A DNA stretch of 64,000 bases from VRUE01 sp963837695 (GCA_963837695.1 CAWINZ010000005.1:1054001-1118000); one strand, 5' to 3'; numbered from the stretch's first letter, positions 43,101-50,595 are shown. Program-made: numbers and translations. Notes: generated by a model from the letters alone, not told the origin.

Positions 43101-43173
43101 CCTTGACATCGGCAAAGAGCACGGTGACCTGCTTGCGCTCACCGTCGGCTTCGATGCGGTCAGTACTGCTCAC
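40153..43173 (-). CDS. Class III nucleotidyl cyclase fused to AAA/TPR regulator
   Basis: 1006 residues. Residues about 10-175 are a class III cyclase (VTVLFADVKGSMDLAE with the first metal Asp, FTGDGIMAIFGAP with the second, INSGEVIAGAIG); then a P-loop ATPase (GIVAEPGIGKSRLCNEF, Walker B-type ICLIEDLHWLDEGSAG) and a long helical TPR tail. This is the widespread cyclase-ATPase-TPR 'LuxR/MalT-like' signalling layout, soluble. Whether it makes cAMP is unproven. GTG 43173 puts the cyclase core at the start; a long in-frame extension on the same strand lies over the next gene and is not real. Stop abuts the palindrome. Confidence 0.93.
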   Translation of the reverse strand: MSSTDRIEADGERKQVTVLFADVKGSMDLAERHDPEQWRNIMQGFFSILSDEVHRFEGTVDKFTGDGIMAIFGAPVAHEDHARRACFAALRMLDDIAEYAAELRRKHGLNFSARIGINSGEVIAGAIGTGADSGYTAVGHTVGLAQRMEALAEPGRAYLTEATAELAHGYFALEDLGEFEIKGASRPVRVFELGGVGAARSRLDLSRERGFSRFVGRDEETAVLEAGLERAREGAGAVVGIVAEPGIGKSRLCNEFVSRARGGGVEVFEAQAQAHGREIPFMPVLQMLRAYFGIADADPERLVREKIAGRALLLDPDFADELPILFDFLGVPDPARPTPQLSAEARERALRGIVCHLVRAPNRTDPIICLIEDLHWLDEGSAGMLGELFAAVEDTPTLVVVNFRPEYEQPWAGPADYREIALQPLGPADTGELLRDLAGEDPSLDGLAELIHERTAGNPFFIEEIVRELAESGGLEGERGAYRLIRAVEDSVVPASVQTVLAARIDRLDPQAKLLLQAASVAGKEVPERALALVSGRDREECEGPLRELIEAGFLYEAELYPERVVAFRHPLTREVAYGTQLGEQQAATHAAVARATIELNPERADELAALIASHMESGGETLEAARWSARAAYWAGNSHPGDALRLWRRTMELAAELPEGEEAAALAVTSRLLQLQYAWRLGMDTEEEARLAAEVEEIATRSGDLRSLAMLKMATAARPGFEHHAGEWLAAVKEVNRLADESGDLSLRIALRAGGSYAYLCAGDYDGFERELDLVLELTGGDRELGAGIVIASPIAWATFMKGLTLRERGRFDAAEELLNLALTIATEDGDPETASWTRGNLSLLLEMRGEVAAAVALARRNCELTERLGDVFSRSVALANLSSVQLAAEEYAEALASIERSERIYREAMGGGGEMEAWRAAVRAEALTGVGRAEEACVLAGRASEIARERGILWSLPLTLKALALARIAAGLDGAQEAIDEAAEAAESIGAMQALVRIEEARAR

Positions 43174-43226
43174 AGAGTCCCAATCGTACGCCCCGAAGAC
43201 ACCTATACTGGCCGCACGCAAACCGA

Positions 43227-43241
43227 TTGACTGGTCAGTCA
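43227..43241. promoter_or_regulatory. Candidate operator TTGACTGGTCAGTCA
   Basis: Near twin of the site at 23870. It is located 22 bases before the nitrilase GTG, in the divergent region with the cyclase gene. The TetR regulator at 44100, co-transcribed with the nitrilase, is the natural candidate to bind it. Confidence 0.5.
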
Positions 43242-43263
43242 GCCCACTGGGAGAGGACTCGAA

Positions 43264-44100
43264 GTGCGCGTAGCGGCGGTGCAACTCAACTCGAACGGTG
43301 ACGTGGCGCGGAACCTGGCCACCGGTGAGCGTCTGGTGCGCGCCGCGGCCGCCGACGGCGCCGAGTTGGTCGCGTTGCCGGAGAAGTGGAACCTGTTCGC
43401 ATCCGGCGAGGAGATGGCGGCCGGCGCCGAGGCGCTCGACGGGCCCAGCCTGACCGCGGCCCGCTCCTGGGCCCGCGAGCTGGGGGTCCACCTGCTCGCC
43501 GGCAGTATCGCCGAGCGCGGCGTCGACCCGGGCGAGAAGGCGTTCAACACCTCGGTGCTGATCGGGCCCGACGGCGAGGACCTCGCCGTCTATCGCAAGA
43601 TCCACATGTTCGACGTCGAGGCCGGCGGTGTCGTCTACCGCGAGTCCGAGCACGAGCGGGCCGGCGAGGAGGTCGTCTCGGCGACGGTCGACGGTCTGGA
43701 GCTCGGTCTCAGCGTCTGCTACGACCTGCGCTTCCCCGAGCTGTACCGGATCCTCGCCGTGCGCGGCGCCCGGCTGATCGCCGTCCCCTCGGCCTTCACC
43801 GCCGCCACCGGTCGCGACCACTGGGAGGTCCTGCTGCGCGCCCGCGCGATCGAGAACCAGGTCTTCGTCATCGCCCCCAACCAGGTCGGCGAGGCGGCGC
43901 CCCACTACACCTCTTACGGGCACTCGGCGATCGTCGACCCCTGGGGAACGGTGCTGGCGATGGCGCCCGACGAGGAGTGCTTTGTGGCCACGGAGCTCGA
44001 CTTCGCCGCCCAGGAGCGGGTCAGGGAGCAGCTGCCGGCGCTGGCCAATCGCCGTCCCGATGCCTACCGGTGGCCGCAACTGCTGGAGGCGCACGCCTGA
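43264..44100 (+). CDS. Carbon-nitrogen hydrolase (Nit-type nitrilase superfamily)
   Basis: 278 residues. The Glu-Lys-Cys triad shows in ELVALPEKWNLF, YRKIHMFD and LGLSVCYDLRFPELYR; further HWEVLLRARAIENQVFVIAPNQVGEA is the family continuation. It resembles Nit1/Nit2-like omega-amidases that hydrolyse deaminated glutathione or 2-oxo-acid amides. GTG 43264. TetR gene follows with ATG overlapping the stop (TGATG). Cytoplasmic. Regulation by a TetR through the operator at 43228 is suggested. Confidence 0.93.
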   Translation: MRVAAVQLNSNGDVARNLATGERLVRAAAADGAELVALPEKWNLFASGEEMAAGAEALDGPSLTAARSWARELGVHLLAGSIAERGVDPGEKAFNTSVLIGPDGEDLAVYRKIHMFDVEAGGVVYRESEHERAGEEVVSATVDGLELGLSVCYDLRFPELYRILAVRGARLIAVPSAFTAATGRDHWEVLLRARAIENQVFVIAPNQVGEAAPHYTSYGHSAIVDPWGTVLAMAPDEECFVATELDFAAQERVREQLPALANRRPDAYRWPQLLEAHA

Positions 44101-44708
44101 TGGCTTCCTCCAAAGCCGCTCCGGCGATCGACAAGCGCCGCCAGATCCTCGACGCGGCGGTCCGCGTCTTCGCCCGCCAGGGTTTCCACTCGACCCGCGT
44201 CGCCGACATCGCCGACGAGGCGGGGGTCGCCTACGGGCTCGTCTACCACTACTTCAAGTCGAAGGACGAGGTTCTCAACGAGCTCTTCAGCGAGCGCTGG
44301 TCGCTGCTCCTCACCGCGATCGAAGAGGCGGACCGCAGCGAGGAGACTCCGCGCGCCAAGCTCGAGGCCGTCGCCGGCTTCATCGTCGACTCCTACCGCC
44401 ACGACCCCGAGCTGATGAAGGTGATCATCGTCGAGGTCACCCGCGCCGCCAACTCGTTCGGGCGCACCCACCTGCCGGAGATCCGCCGTGCCTATGACTC
44501 GATCGCCAAGATCGTCGCCGACGGCCAGCAGGCCGGCGCCTTCCGCCGCGACATCGACCCGACCTTCGCCTCGATGTCCTTCTACGGCGCGATCGAGCAG
44601 CAGCTCTCGGGCTGGATCTTCGAGCTGATCCCGGCGACCGACAACGACTTCGCGCAGGCAAAGTCCCTTGTAACGGCGACGATCTGCGACGGGCTCGAGC
44701 CTCGATAG
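44100..44708 (+). CDS. TetR/AcrR-family regulator (FadR-like)
   Basis: 202 residues. The HTH is RQILDAAVRVFARQGFHSTRVADIADEAGVAYGLVYHYFKSKDEVL split over residues 15-60, close to TetR proteins controlling fatty-acid degradation. A C-terminal helical ligand pocket follows (TRAANSFGRTHLPEIRRAYDSI, GAIEQQLSGWIFEL). ATG 44100 overlaps the nitrilase stop. Binding sites of the TTGACTGG(C/T)CAGTC type at 43227 and 23870 are plausible; ligand likely an acyl-CoA, by analogy. Confidence 0.93.
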   Translation: MASSKAAPAIDKRRQILDAAVRVFARQGFHSTRVADIADEAGVAYGLVYHYFKSKDEVLNELFSERWSLLLTAIEEADRSEETPRAKLEAVAGFIVDSYRHDPELMKVIIVEVTRAANSFGRTHLPEIRRAYDSIAKIVADGQQAGAFRRDIDPTFASMSFYGAIEQQLSGWIFELIPATDNDFAQAKSLVTATICDGLEPR

Positions 44709-44723
44709 GTAAGGTCGGGCGCG

Positions 44724-44858
44724 ATGGACAACGAGATCGTCAAACGCCTCGCATGGAGCGGCCTGCTTGCCGCGAGTAGCGCGCTTGCCAGCATCGCCGC
44801 CGCCAGGCTCGCCGCGATCGTCTGGAAGCGCGTCTTCGAAGAGGATCCGCCGGAGTAG
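44724..44858 (+). CDS. Short membrane protein, 44 residues
   Basis: ATG 44724 with GGTAAGGTCGGG upstream. The sequence MDNEIVKRLAWSGLLAASSAL ends in a helix (LASIAAARLAAIVWKRVFEEDPPE) and is followed closely by the holin-X gene, then DUF3618. Size, hydrophobicity and position resemble the small DUF4235-like proteins found beside those two families. Not in any longer open frame, so probably missed by automatic callers. Confidence 0.6.
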   Translation: MDNEIVKRLAWSGLLAASSALASIAAARLAAIVWKRVFEEDPPE

Positions 44859-44867
44859 CCGGTCACA

Positions 44868-45320
44868 GTGGCCGACCCCACCGCGACCCCACCGCAGGAG
44901 CCCGAGGACCGCTCCGTCGCCGAGCTCGTCTTCGACGTCTCCGAACGAGCCTCCTCGCTCGTCCGCGAGGAGATCGAGCTCGCCAAGACCGAGATTGGCG
45001 AGAAAGTCGGCAAGATCCTGCGTGGCTCGGTCGTCGGCGTCGCCGCCGGCACCTTCGCCTTCCTCGCCCTGATCCTGATCATGGAGGGGGTGGCCTGGTT
45101 GCTCAACGAAGAGCTCTTCGACGGCAAGACCTGGCCCGGCTTCTTCATCGAGGCGGCGATGTTCCTGTTGGTCGCCGGCCTCGCCGGCCTCTTCGCCTAC
45201 CGCTCGGTCCAGGCCGGCGCCCCGCCGATGCCCGAGCAGGCGATCGAGGAGGCCAAGCAGATCAGGAGCACGCTGGAAGGCGAGCCCGAGGCGCCGATTC
45301 AGACCGAGGTACCGAAATGA
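44868..45320 (+). CDS. Actinobacterial holin-X/phage-holin-like membrane protein
   Basis: 150 residues. An amphipathic N-terminus (ELVFDVSERASSLVREEIELAKTEIGEKV) precedes two membrane helices (VGVAAGTFAFLALILIMEGVAWLL and FIEAAMFLLVAGLAGLFAYRS) and a charged tail. This is the standard holin-X layout that is widespread in actinobacterial chromosomes and is not itself evidence for a prophage. GTG start. Overlap of four bases with the DUF3618 gene. Confidence 0.85.
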   Translation: MADPTATPPQEPEDRSVAELVFDVSERASSLVREEIELAKTEIGEKVGKILRGSVVGVAAGTFAFLALILIMEGVAWLLNEELFDGKTWPGFFIEAAMFLLVAGLAGLFAYRSVQAGAPPMPEQAIEEAKQIRSTLEGEPEAPIQTEVPK

Positions 45321-45526
45321 GCGAACGGACCGCGGCCGAGATTCGCCGCGACATCGACTTGCAGCGACGGGACCTGGGCCACTCGGTCGAAGCCCTGCGC
45401 GGCCGCGTCACCGAGCTCACCGACTGGCGCCGCCAGGTCAAAGAGCACCGCAGCCAGCTGATCGTCGGAGCCGCGGTGGCGGGCTTCGCCGTGGGCCTGA
45501 TGGCGATGCGCCGCCGCCGCCGCTGA
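45317..45526 (+). CDS. DUF3618 protein
   Basis: 69 residues: ERTAAEIRRDIDLQRRDLGHSVEALRGRV is the DUF3618 motif, then a single membrane helix (LIVGAAVAGFAVGLMAMRRRRR) with basic end. Partner of the holin-X protein in many actinobacteria; function unknown. Its stop TGA (45524-45526) is the first base triplet of a perfect 22-base-arm inverted repeat. Confidence 0.85.
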   Translation: MSERTAAEIRRDIDLQRRDLGHSVEALRGRVTELTDWRRQVKEHRSQLIVGAAVAGFAVGLMAMRRRRR

Positions 45527-45644
45527 CGCGACCCAGAGGTCGTCATGCGGCGTCCTCAGTCGGCCTCCTCGGGTCACGCACTTATGTGCGCTCCCCTCGT
45601 CGGTCCTCCCTGCGTCCTTGCCTGACGACCTCTGGGTCGCGTCA
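45524..45644. terminator. Perfect 22-base-arm inverted repeat containing both stop codons
   Basis: Arms 45524-45545 (starting TGACGCGACCCAGAGG) and 45623-45644 are exact complements. The left arm begins with the TGA of DUF3618 and the right arm ends with the TGA of degV, so the pair is convergent and symmetric to the base. An inner palindrome CGCACTTATGTGCG lies at the centre. Confidence 0.8.
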
Positions 45645-46517
45645 GCTGAGGACCGACTTGGACACGCTGCCGATGCCGAGTAGTCCCGGTCCCACGTGGG
45701 CGCCGAGGACGGCGCCTATCTCGGAGATGAAGGCCGGCTCGCAGCCGAAGATCTCGCGCGCGTCGTCGGCCAGTGCGGCGGCCGTCTCGTCGTCCTGGAT
45801 GTGCTGGACGACCCAGGCATCGAGCCCGGAGTCGTGGCGCTCGCGGGCGTAGTCGCGCAGGCGCTCGATCGAGCGGGCGCGGGTGCGGACCCGCTCCACC
45901 GGCGTGATCTCCTCCTCGAGGGTGAGGATCGGCTTGATCTTCAGCGCCGAGCCGATGAAGGCGCTGGCGCCGCCGATCCGCCCGCCCCGCCGCAGGTACT
46001 CGAGGGTGTTGATCGCGAACCACATCTTCAGCTCATCGCGGGTCTGGTTGGCGCGGGCGAGCGCCTCGGTGGCATCGCCCCCCGATGCCGCGGCGGCAGC
46101 GGCGCCGAGCGCGCAGAGGCCCATTCCGCCGGCCGCCGAGCGCGAGTCGAAGACCTTGACCCGCTCGCCGTCCTTGCCTTCGTCGATCAGCTGTTGGCGG
46201 GCCTGGCCGGCGGCCTCGAAGGTGCCGGAGATCCCGGCCGAGATATGGACCGAGGCGATTTCGCGGCCGGCGTCGAGCAGCGGTTCGTAGACCGCAAGGA
46301 AGTCGCCGATCGAAGGCTGAGAAGTCGTCGCCCCGCCCTCTGAGGCACGCAACTGCTCGAAGAAAGCCCCGTAGTCGTCGATCTCAGTCTCCTTCCGCTG
46401 CTCGCCGTCGATCGAGACGTAGAGGCTGACCATCTGAATGTCGCGATCGGCGAGGAGGTCGAGAGGAAGGTAGGCCGTGCTGTCGCAGACGACGGCGGTT
46501 GGGGCGGTTGAAGTCAA
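45642..46517 (-). CDS. DegV family fatty-acid-binding protein
   Basis: About 291 residues. Motifs: TAVVCDSTAYLPLDL at the start, TSQPSIGDFLAVYEPL, VHISAGISGTFEAAGQA and LRRGGRIGGASAFIGSALKIKPILTLEEE are DegV (fatty-acid carrier FakB-type). TTG 46517 is the first start near the conserved CDSTAYLP; longer in-frame extensions overlap the divergent erpA promoter. FakA-type kinase is not seen here. Convergent with the DUF3618 gene through the hairpin. Confidence 0.9.
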   Translation of the reverse strand: MTSTAPTAVVCDSTAYLPLDLLADRDIQMVSLYVSIDGEQRKETEIDDYGAFFEQLRASEGGATTSQPSIGDFLAVYEPLLDAGREIASVHISAGISGTFEAAGQARQQLIDEGKDGERVKVFDSRSAAGGMGLCALGAAAAAASGGDATEALARANQTRDELKMWFAINTLEYLRRGGRIGGASAFIGSALKIKPILTLEEEITPVERVRTRARSIERLRDYARERHDSGLDAWVVQHIQDDETAAALADDAREIFGCEPAFISEIGAVLGAHVGPGLLGIGSVSKSVLS

Positions 46518-46557
46518 GGCGACCGATTCTCGCAGACCTGCCGCTACACTTAATGAA

Positions 46558-46929
46558 GTGACCGAGACCCCACAAGAGGCGATCACCCTCACCGACAAGG
46601 CCGCCGGGAAGATCGGCGAGCTGCTCGGCGGTCAGGACGACGCCGAGGCCCAGGCGCTACGCGTCGCCGTTCGCGGCGGCGGCTGTTCCGGCTTCCAGTA
46701 CGCGCTCGCCTTCGATCGCGCCAAGGACGACGACCACCTCTTCGAGGTCGACGGCGTTGCCGTCGTCGTCGACAAGGTCAGCATGCAGTTCGTCTTCGGC
46801 TCGGAGGTCGACTACGTGGAAGGTCTGCAGGGGGCGGGCTTCCAGGTCAACAACCCGAACGTGGTTGCTGCTTGCGGTTGCGGGTCGTCCTTTCAGGTCA
46901 AAGAGGACGCCGCGCCCGCTACCGCGTAG
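46558..46929 (+). CDS. erpA: Iron-sulfur cluster insertion protein (ErpA/HesB-like)
   Basis: 123 residues from GTG 46558. TLTDKAAGKIGELL opens; the three cysteines are in RGGGCSGFQY and the C-terminal AACGCGSSF (CGC), the A-type carrier signature. Delivers clusters to apoproteins such as those of isoprenoid and biotin pathways. About 40 bases from degV on the other strand. A short upstream AT-rich stretch gives it a promoter. The final 8 residues (KEDAAPATA) are unremarkable. Confidence 0.93.
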   Translation: MTETPQEAITLTDKAAGKIGELLGGQDDAEAQALRVAVRGGGCSGFQYALAFDRAKDDDHLFEVDGVAVVVDKVSMQFVFGSEVDYVEGLQGAGFQVNNPNVVAACGCGSSFQVKEDAAPATA

Positions 46930-47024
46930 CCGGACGCTGCCTTGTCTCAGCCGCAACAACGCGTGTAGGCGGCCAGGTTCCGGGTAGTACCTCCCTGCAA
47001 ACGATTTGAGGAGGCAGGACAGGT

Positions 47025-47441
47025 ATGCGTTTTCGGCTCGTCATAGGAGTATTGATGGTGTGCGCGCTGGCACTGGCGGCAGAGGGAGCCCCGTTCGCCA
47101 GTGCGGCCCCCAAGCGCCTATACAAAGGGAAGACGACCCAGAAGCGATTGGTGCGGATCACGATGCGCGGCAACACGCTGAAGCTGCGCCATTTCACGGC
47201 CGACCTGAAGTGCCGCAACGGCGCCGGGCTGATCGTCGCCGAGAGCGGCTTCCAGCGCACCCACCTGCGCAACAGCGGCCGTTTCAGCGACGTGCAGACC
47301 GGCTCGACCGACGAAGTGTTCTTCCGCGGCAAGGCTCGCGGCAGGGTCGTCACGGGCAAGATCCGTGTCAAGGACCGCCTGCACAAGGGCGGTCCGCGTT
47401 GTGCTTCCCACTGGATCAAGTTCCGCGCCCGGCTGCGCTGA
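47025..47441 (+). CDS. Secreted hypothetical protein
   Basis: 138 residues with a typical signal peptide (RLVIGVLMVCALALAAEGAPFASA). The mature part is basic with two conserved cysteines (LKCRNGAG and PRCASHWIK) and predicted beta structure (FTADLKCRNGAGLIVAESG, GRVVTGKIRVKDRL). No family recognised; architecture like small extracellular beta proteins of Solirubrobacterales-type genomes. AGGACAGGT precedes ATG 47025 as ribosome site. Ends in a perfect inverted repeat with the glutaredoxin gene. Confidence 0.7.
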   Translation: MRFRLVIGVLMVCALALAAEGAPFASAAPKRLYKGKTTQKRLVRITMRGNTLKLRHFTADLKCRNGAGLIVAESGFQRTHLRNSGRFSDVQTGSTDEVFFRGKARGRVVTGKIRVKDRLHKGGPRCASHWIKFRARLR

Positions 47442-47508
47442 CCGGCGCATCTCGGGGTCCTCGGTCGCCACGCTCCCTGCGTTGATCTGCTTGGTCAGCG
47501 CAGCCGGG
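47428..47508. terminator. 16-base-arm inverted repeat between secreted protein and grx
   Basis: CCCGGCTGCGCTGACC (47428-47443) contains the TGA stop of the secreted protein and pairs exactly with 47493-47508, just 2 bases from the convergent glutaredoxin TAG. The right arm is thus a reversed copy of the upstream gene's last codons. Confidence 0.75.
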
Positions 47509-47510
47509 GG

Positions 47511-47888
47511 CTACTCAATTTGCAGCGGTGGTTGGGCCTGCTCCTGCGGGGGCAGGCCCTCCGTCGGCTGCTCGACGCCGAGCGCCTCGGCGAGCTCGCC
47601 GGAGGCGTGCATCTCCTCGACGATGTCCGCGCCGCCGACGAGCTCGCCGTTGACGTAGAGCTGCGGGAAGGTCTGCCAGTCCGAGATCTCCGCGGTCACC
47701 TCGCGCAGCGGCTGCAGCGCGGGGAGGACGTCGATCGCGCCGTACTCGACGTCCATCGTGTCGAGCACCTGCACGACCCGCATCGAGAAGCCGCAGCGCG
47801 GCATCTCCGGCGTCCCTTTCATGAAGAGCAGCACCGGGTTGGCGGCGATCAACTCCGCGACTTTCTCCTTCAGCTGTGGATCGGCCAT
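47511..47888 (-). CDS. grxD: Monothiol glutaredoxin (Grx4/GrxD-like)
   Basis: 125 residues from ATG 47888; CGFS active site in PRCGFSMRVVQVLD, KGTPEMPRCGF, and TFPQLYVNGELVGGADIVEEM match the CGFS class. Handles Fe-S clusters, usually with BolA, whose gene lies just upstream (leftward operon). Ends with a glutamine/proline-rich tail (EQPTEGLPPQEQAQPPLQ) that is unusual but not disruptive. Its stop lies immediately after the inverted repeat. Confidence 0.93.
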   Translation of the reverse strand: MADPQLKEKVAELIAANPVLLFMKGTPEMPRCGFSMRVVQVLDTMDVEYGAIDVLPALQPLREVTAEISDWQTFPQLYVNGELVGGADIVEEMHASGELAEALGVEQPTEGLPPQEQAQPPLQIE

Positions 47889-47897
47889 GGCCACAGA

Positions 47898-48134
47898 CTA
47901 GCTGCCCGGGATCGCGGTCTTGACGGAGAGGGCGTGGATCTGCCCGTCGTCGAAGCGCGTCTTGACGGCGGCCTTGACCAGTCGGTGCTGGTCGAGTCGC
48001 GAGAGCCCCTCGAACTGGGTCGCCGCGACGGTCGCTCGCAGGTGATCTCCGGCGCCGGTCTCGTCGACCACCTCGACCGAGGCGCCGGGGAGCGCCGCCG
48101 CGATCATCGCCTCGATTTCCGCCAGGTCGGCCAT
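47898..48134 (-). CDS. bolA: BolA family protein
   Basis: 78 residues. IEAMIAAALPGASVEVVDETGAGDHLRATV contains the BolA fold with the conserved H near DHLRA, then SRLDQHRLVKAAV. In many bacteria BolA and CGFS glutaredoxin form [2Fe-2S]-bridged heterodimers; here the genes are adjacent and same strand (grx 9 bases away). ATG 48134 is the first consistent start. Confidence 0.92.
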   Translation of the reverse strand: MADLAEIEAMIAAALPGASVEVVDETGAGDHLRATVAATQFEGLSRLDQHRLVKAAVKTRFDDGQIHALSVKTAIPGS

Positions 48135-48176
48135 CTGCGCGATTGTATGGGCACGGGCGCGGCGTAGGATCGGCGC

Positions 48177-49076
48177 ATGGAACGGGAGGAGGTCCGCTTC
48201 GCCTCCGGCGACGCCGAGTGCGCTGCCTGGCTGTTCCGGCCCGAGCACGCGGCCGCGCCGGCGGGGGCCGTCGTGTTGGCGTCCGGCCTCTCCTGTGTGC
48301 GCGACCAAGGGCTGGACCGCTTCGGCGAGCGCTTCGCCGAGGCAGGCTTTGCGGCTCTCGCCTTCGACTACCGGGGCTTTGGCGACAGCGGCGGGGCGCC
48401 GCGCTCGCTGGTGAGCGCCGCTCGCCAGCGCGATGACTGGCGCGCGGCGATCGAGTGTGCCCGCTCGCTGGACGGTGTGGACGCGGAGCGCATCTCCATC
48501 TGGGGCTTCTCACTCGGCGGCGGACACGTTCAGGCCCTTGCTCTGGCCGAGCCTGGGATCCGGGCCGCGATCTGCGTGGCACCGGTCGTCGACGGCGTCC
48601 GCACCCTGCTCCACATTGGCGGCCCGGCGCACGTCGCCAGGCTTGCCCTTGCCGGCGCTCGCGATGGGCTGCGAGCGCTGCGCGGCGCCGAGCCCTACCG
48701 GGTCGCCGCCGCTGGCCCACCTGGCTCGCTTGCCGCTCTGAACAGCCCCGAATCGGTCGCCGGCTTCGAGTCCGTGACCTCGCCCGGGTCGTCCTGGCGC
48801 AACGAGCTGTGCGCCCGCGTCGCCCTGGCGCCGCCCTACAGGCTGGCGCGGAAGACCTCCAGGATCGCCTGCCCGATCCTCTACTGCCTCACCGCGGACG
48901 ACGACATCAACCCGCCAGATCTGGGCAGGCAGGCCGCGAGGCGCGCCCCCCACGGCGAGCTGCACGAATACCCCGGCGGCCACTTCGCACCCTTTGACAA
49001 CGCAATCTTCAACCAAGTAGCTGCCGACCAGGTCGACTTTCTAAACCGCGTCCTCATCGACGGGCCATCCGGGTAG
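48177..49076 (+). CDS. Alpha/beta hydrolase
   Basis: 299 residues. GFAALAFDYRGFGDSGG, the nucleophile elbow ISIWGFSLGGGHVQALA and late EYPGGHFAPF (His) fit the serine hydrolase fold; the acid is probably in LTADDDINPP. DUF-like dienelactone/X-Pro dipeptidase-like branch; substrate unknown. Its TAG is provided by the left arm of the dispersed hairpin element copy 2. Small intergenic gap upstream from bolA. Confidence 0.88.
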   Translation: MEREEVRFASGDAECAAWLFRPEHAAAPAGAVVLASGLSCVRDQGLDRFGERFAEAGFAALAFDYRGFGDSGGAPRSLVSAARQRDDWRAAIECARSLDGVDAERISIWGFSLGGGHVQALALAEPGIRAAICVAPVVDGVRTLLHIGGPAHVARLALAGARDGLRALRGAEPYRVAAAGPPGSLAALNSPESVAGFESVTSPGSSWRNELCARVALAPPYRLARKTSRIACPILYCLTADDDINPPDLGRQAARRAPHGELHEYPGGHFAPFDNAIFNQVAADQVDFLNRVLIDGPSG

Positions 49077-49178
49077 GGGTGGAACGTCTTGTACTTTTTG
49101 GTCACAGGCAGTCGGGCGCCAGCACCAGGGCGATCCACCCAAAAAGTTAAGTGGAACCCCTACCCGGATGGCCCGTCG
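49058..49178. repeat. Dispersed hairpin element, copy 2
   Basis: Outer arms 49058-49080 and 49156-49178 are perfect 23-base complements (inner part GGGTAGGGGT / ACCCCTACCC). Shared blocks: AACGTCTTGTACTTTTT (49083-49099), GGGCGCCAGC (49114-49123), AAAAAGTTAAGTGGA (49141-49155). The left arm carries the hydrolase TAG. Convergent with the ferredoxin reductase gene. Confidence 0.85.
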
Positions 49179-49188
49179 GACCAGGCCC

Positions 49189-50595
49189 CTATCCGGAGAC
49201 CTGCTCGCCCAGCGTCTCGAGCATCTCCTCGACGCGGACGAACTTGACCCGGGGGCGGCCGTGGGGCTCGCCGCGGCCGACCTCGGCCTGGTCGATCGCC
49301 TGCCAATCTTCGAAGCTGACGAAGCGGATGCCGCGCTCGGCGAGCAGGTCGTCGACCGCGGACGCCTCCGGGTTGGCGGGGCTGAGCAGGGTCTGCGAGC
49401 CGATGTCGGCGAGCAGGTGCTGGACCGTCTCCAGCGCGTCTTTCTTGTTGGTGCCGATCACACCGGAGGGGCCGCGCTTGATCCAGCCTGCGGTGTAGTG
49501 GCCAACCTTGTGGCCTGAGTCGTGGGAGTCGAGCACGCGACCGCCCTCGTTGAGGATCAGGCCGCGCTTCTCGTCGAAGGGCACGCCCTCGATCGGGATC
49601 CCGGTATAGCCGACCGAGCGCAGGACCAGGCCGCACTCGAGCTCTTCGCGCTCGCCCGTGTCCTTGGCCCGCAGCGCGCCGCCCTCCTCGACCAGTTCGT
49701 TGCGGCCGACGACGATCGATTCGACCTTGCCGTCGCCCTTGATCTCGACCGGCGAGGCGAGGAAGCGCAGCACGATCCGCTGCTTCTTGCCCTCGGGCTC
49801 GCGTTGGGAGAACTCGCGCAGGGTCTCGACGTTGACCCGGGTCGTCTTGTCGGCCTCGTCGGACTCGAGGAAGGCGGTGCTGGCCGGGTCGAGCTCGACC
49901 TCGGCCGGGTCGACGACGACGTCGGCGTCCTCCATCTCGCCGAGCTCCTTGATCTCGGGGTTGGTGAAGGCGGCCTGCACCGGTCCGCGGCGACCTAGCA
50001 CGACGATCTCGCGGATCTGCTTGCGGTCGAGCAGCTCGATCGCGTGGTCGGCGGTGTCGGTCTGGCGCAGCTCGTGGTCGGTCAGGGCGAGCATCCGGGC
50101 GACGTCCATCGCCACGTTGCCGTTGCCGATCACCACCGCGCGCTCGGAGGAGAGGTCGAACTCCTCGTCGCAGTAGTCGGGGTGGGCGTTGTACCAGCCG
50201 ACGAAGGAGGTGGCGGCGTGGCTGCCGGGCAGATCCTCGCCGGGAATCCCGAGCTGGCGGTCGGTCTCACAGCCGACCGTGAAGACGATCGCGTGGTAGA
50301 GCCGCTCGAGATCCTCGACCTCGATGTCGTGGCCGACCTTGACGTTGCCGAAGAAGCGGAAGCCGTCGCGCGCCGCGGTTTTTTCGTAGACGCGGGTCAC
50401 CGACTTGATCTTCGGGTGGTCGGGCGCGACGCCGCCGCGGACCAGGCCGAAGGGGGTGGGGAGGCGGTCGAAGAGGTCTACCTGGGCGTGCGTGTCGGCA
50501 TCCTTGAGGATGTGCTCGGCGGCGTAGAAGCCGGACGGGCCGGCGCCGACGATCGCGACGCGGACGGGGTTGTCTTCGGTGCCTATCTGGGTCAT
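49189..50595 (-). CDS. FAD-dependent ferredoxin--NADP+ reductase (adrenodoxin-reductase type)
   Basis: 468 residues. Two dinucleotide motifs: RVAIVGAGPSGFYAAEHIL near residue 12 (FAD) and AVVIGNGNVAMDVARML near residue 150 (NADP). Between them FDRLPTPFGLVRGGVAPDHPKIKSV is diagnostic of the FprA/adrenodoxin reductase group, with GWIKRGPSGVIGTNKKDA near the end. Supplies reduced ferredoxin to P450, Fe-S or other pathways. ATG 50595. Ends 11 bases beyond the dispersed element. Confidence 0.94.
   Translation of the reverse strand: MTQIGTEDNPVRVAIVGAGPSGFYAAEHILKDADTHAQVDLFDRLPTPFGLVRGGVAPDHPKIKSVTRVYEKTAARDGFRFFGNVKVGHDIEVEDLERLYHAIVFTVGCETDRQLGIPGEDLPGSHAATSFVGWYNAHPDYCDEEFDLSSERAVVIGNGNVAMDVARMLALTDHELRQTDTADHAIELLDRKQIREIVVLGRRGPVQAAFTNPEIKELGEMEDADVVVDPAEVELDPASTAFLESDEADKTTRVNVETLREFSQREPEGKKQRIVLRFLASPVEIKGDGKVESIVVGRNELVEEGGALRAKDTGEREELECGLVLRSVGYTGIPIEGVPFDEKRGLILNEGGRVLDSHDSGHKVGHYTAGWIKRGPSGVIGTNKKDALETVQHLLADIGSQTLLSPANPEASAVDDLLAERGIRFVSFEDWQAIDQAEVGRGEPHGRPRVKFVRVEEMLETLGEQVSG

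Noticed and set aside
43174..44094. Upstream extension of the cyclase-ATPase frame
   Set aside because: It lies antisense to the nitrilase gene; the cyclase domain begins right after GTG 43173.
44868..45320. Holin-like gene as evidence for a prophage
   Set aside because: Holin-X plus DUF3618 is a common chromosomal pair in actinobacteria; no phage structural or integrase genes nearby.
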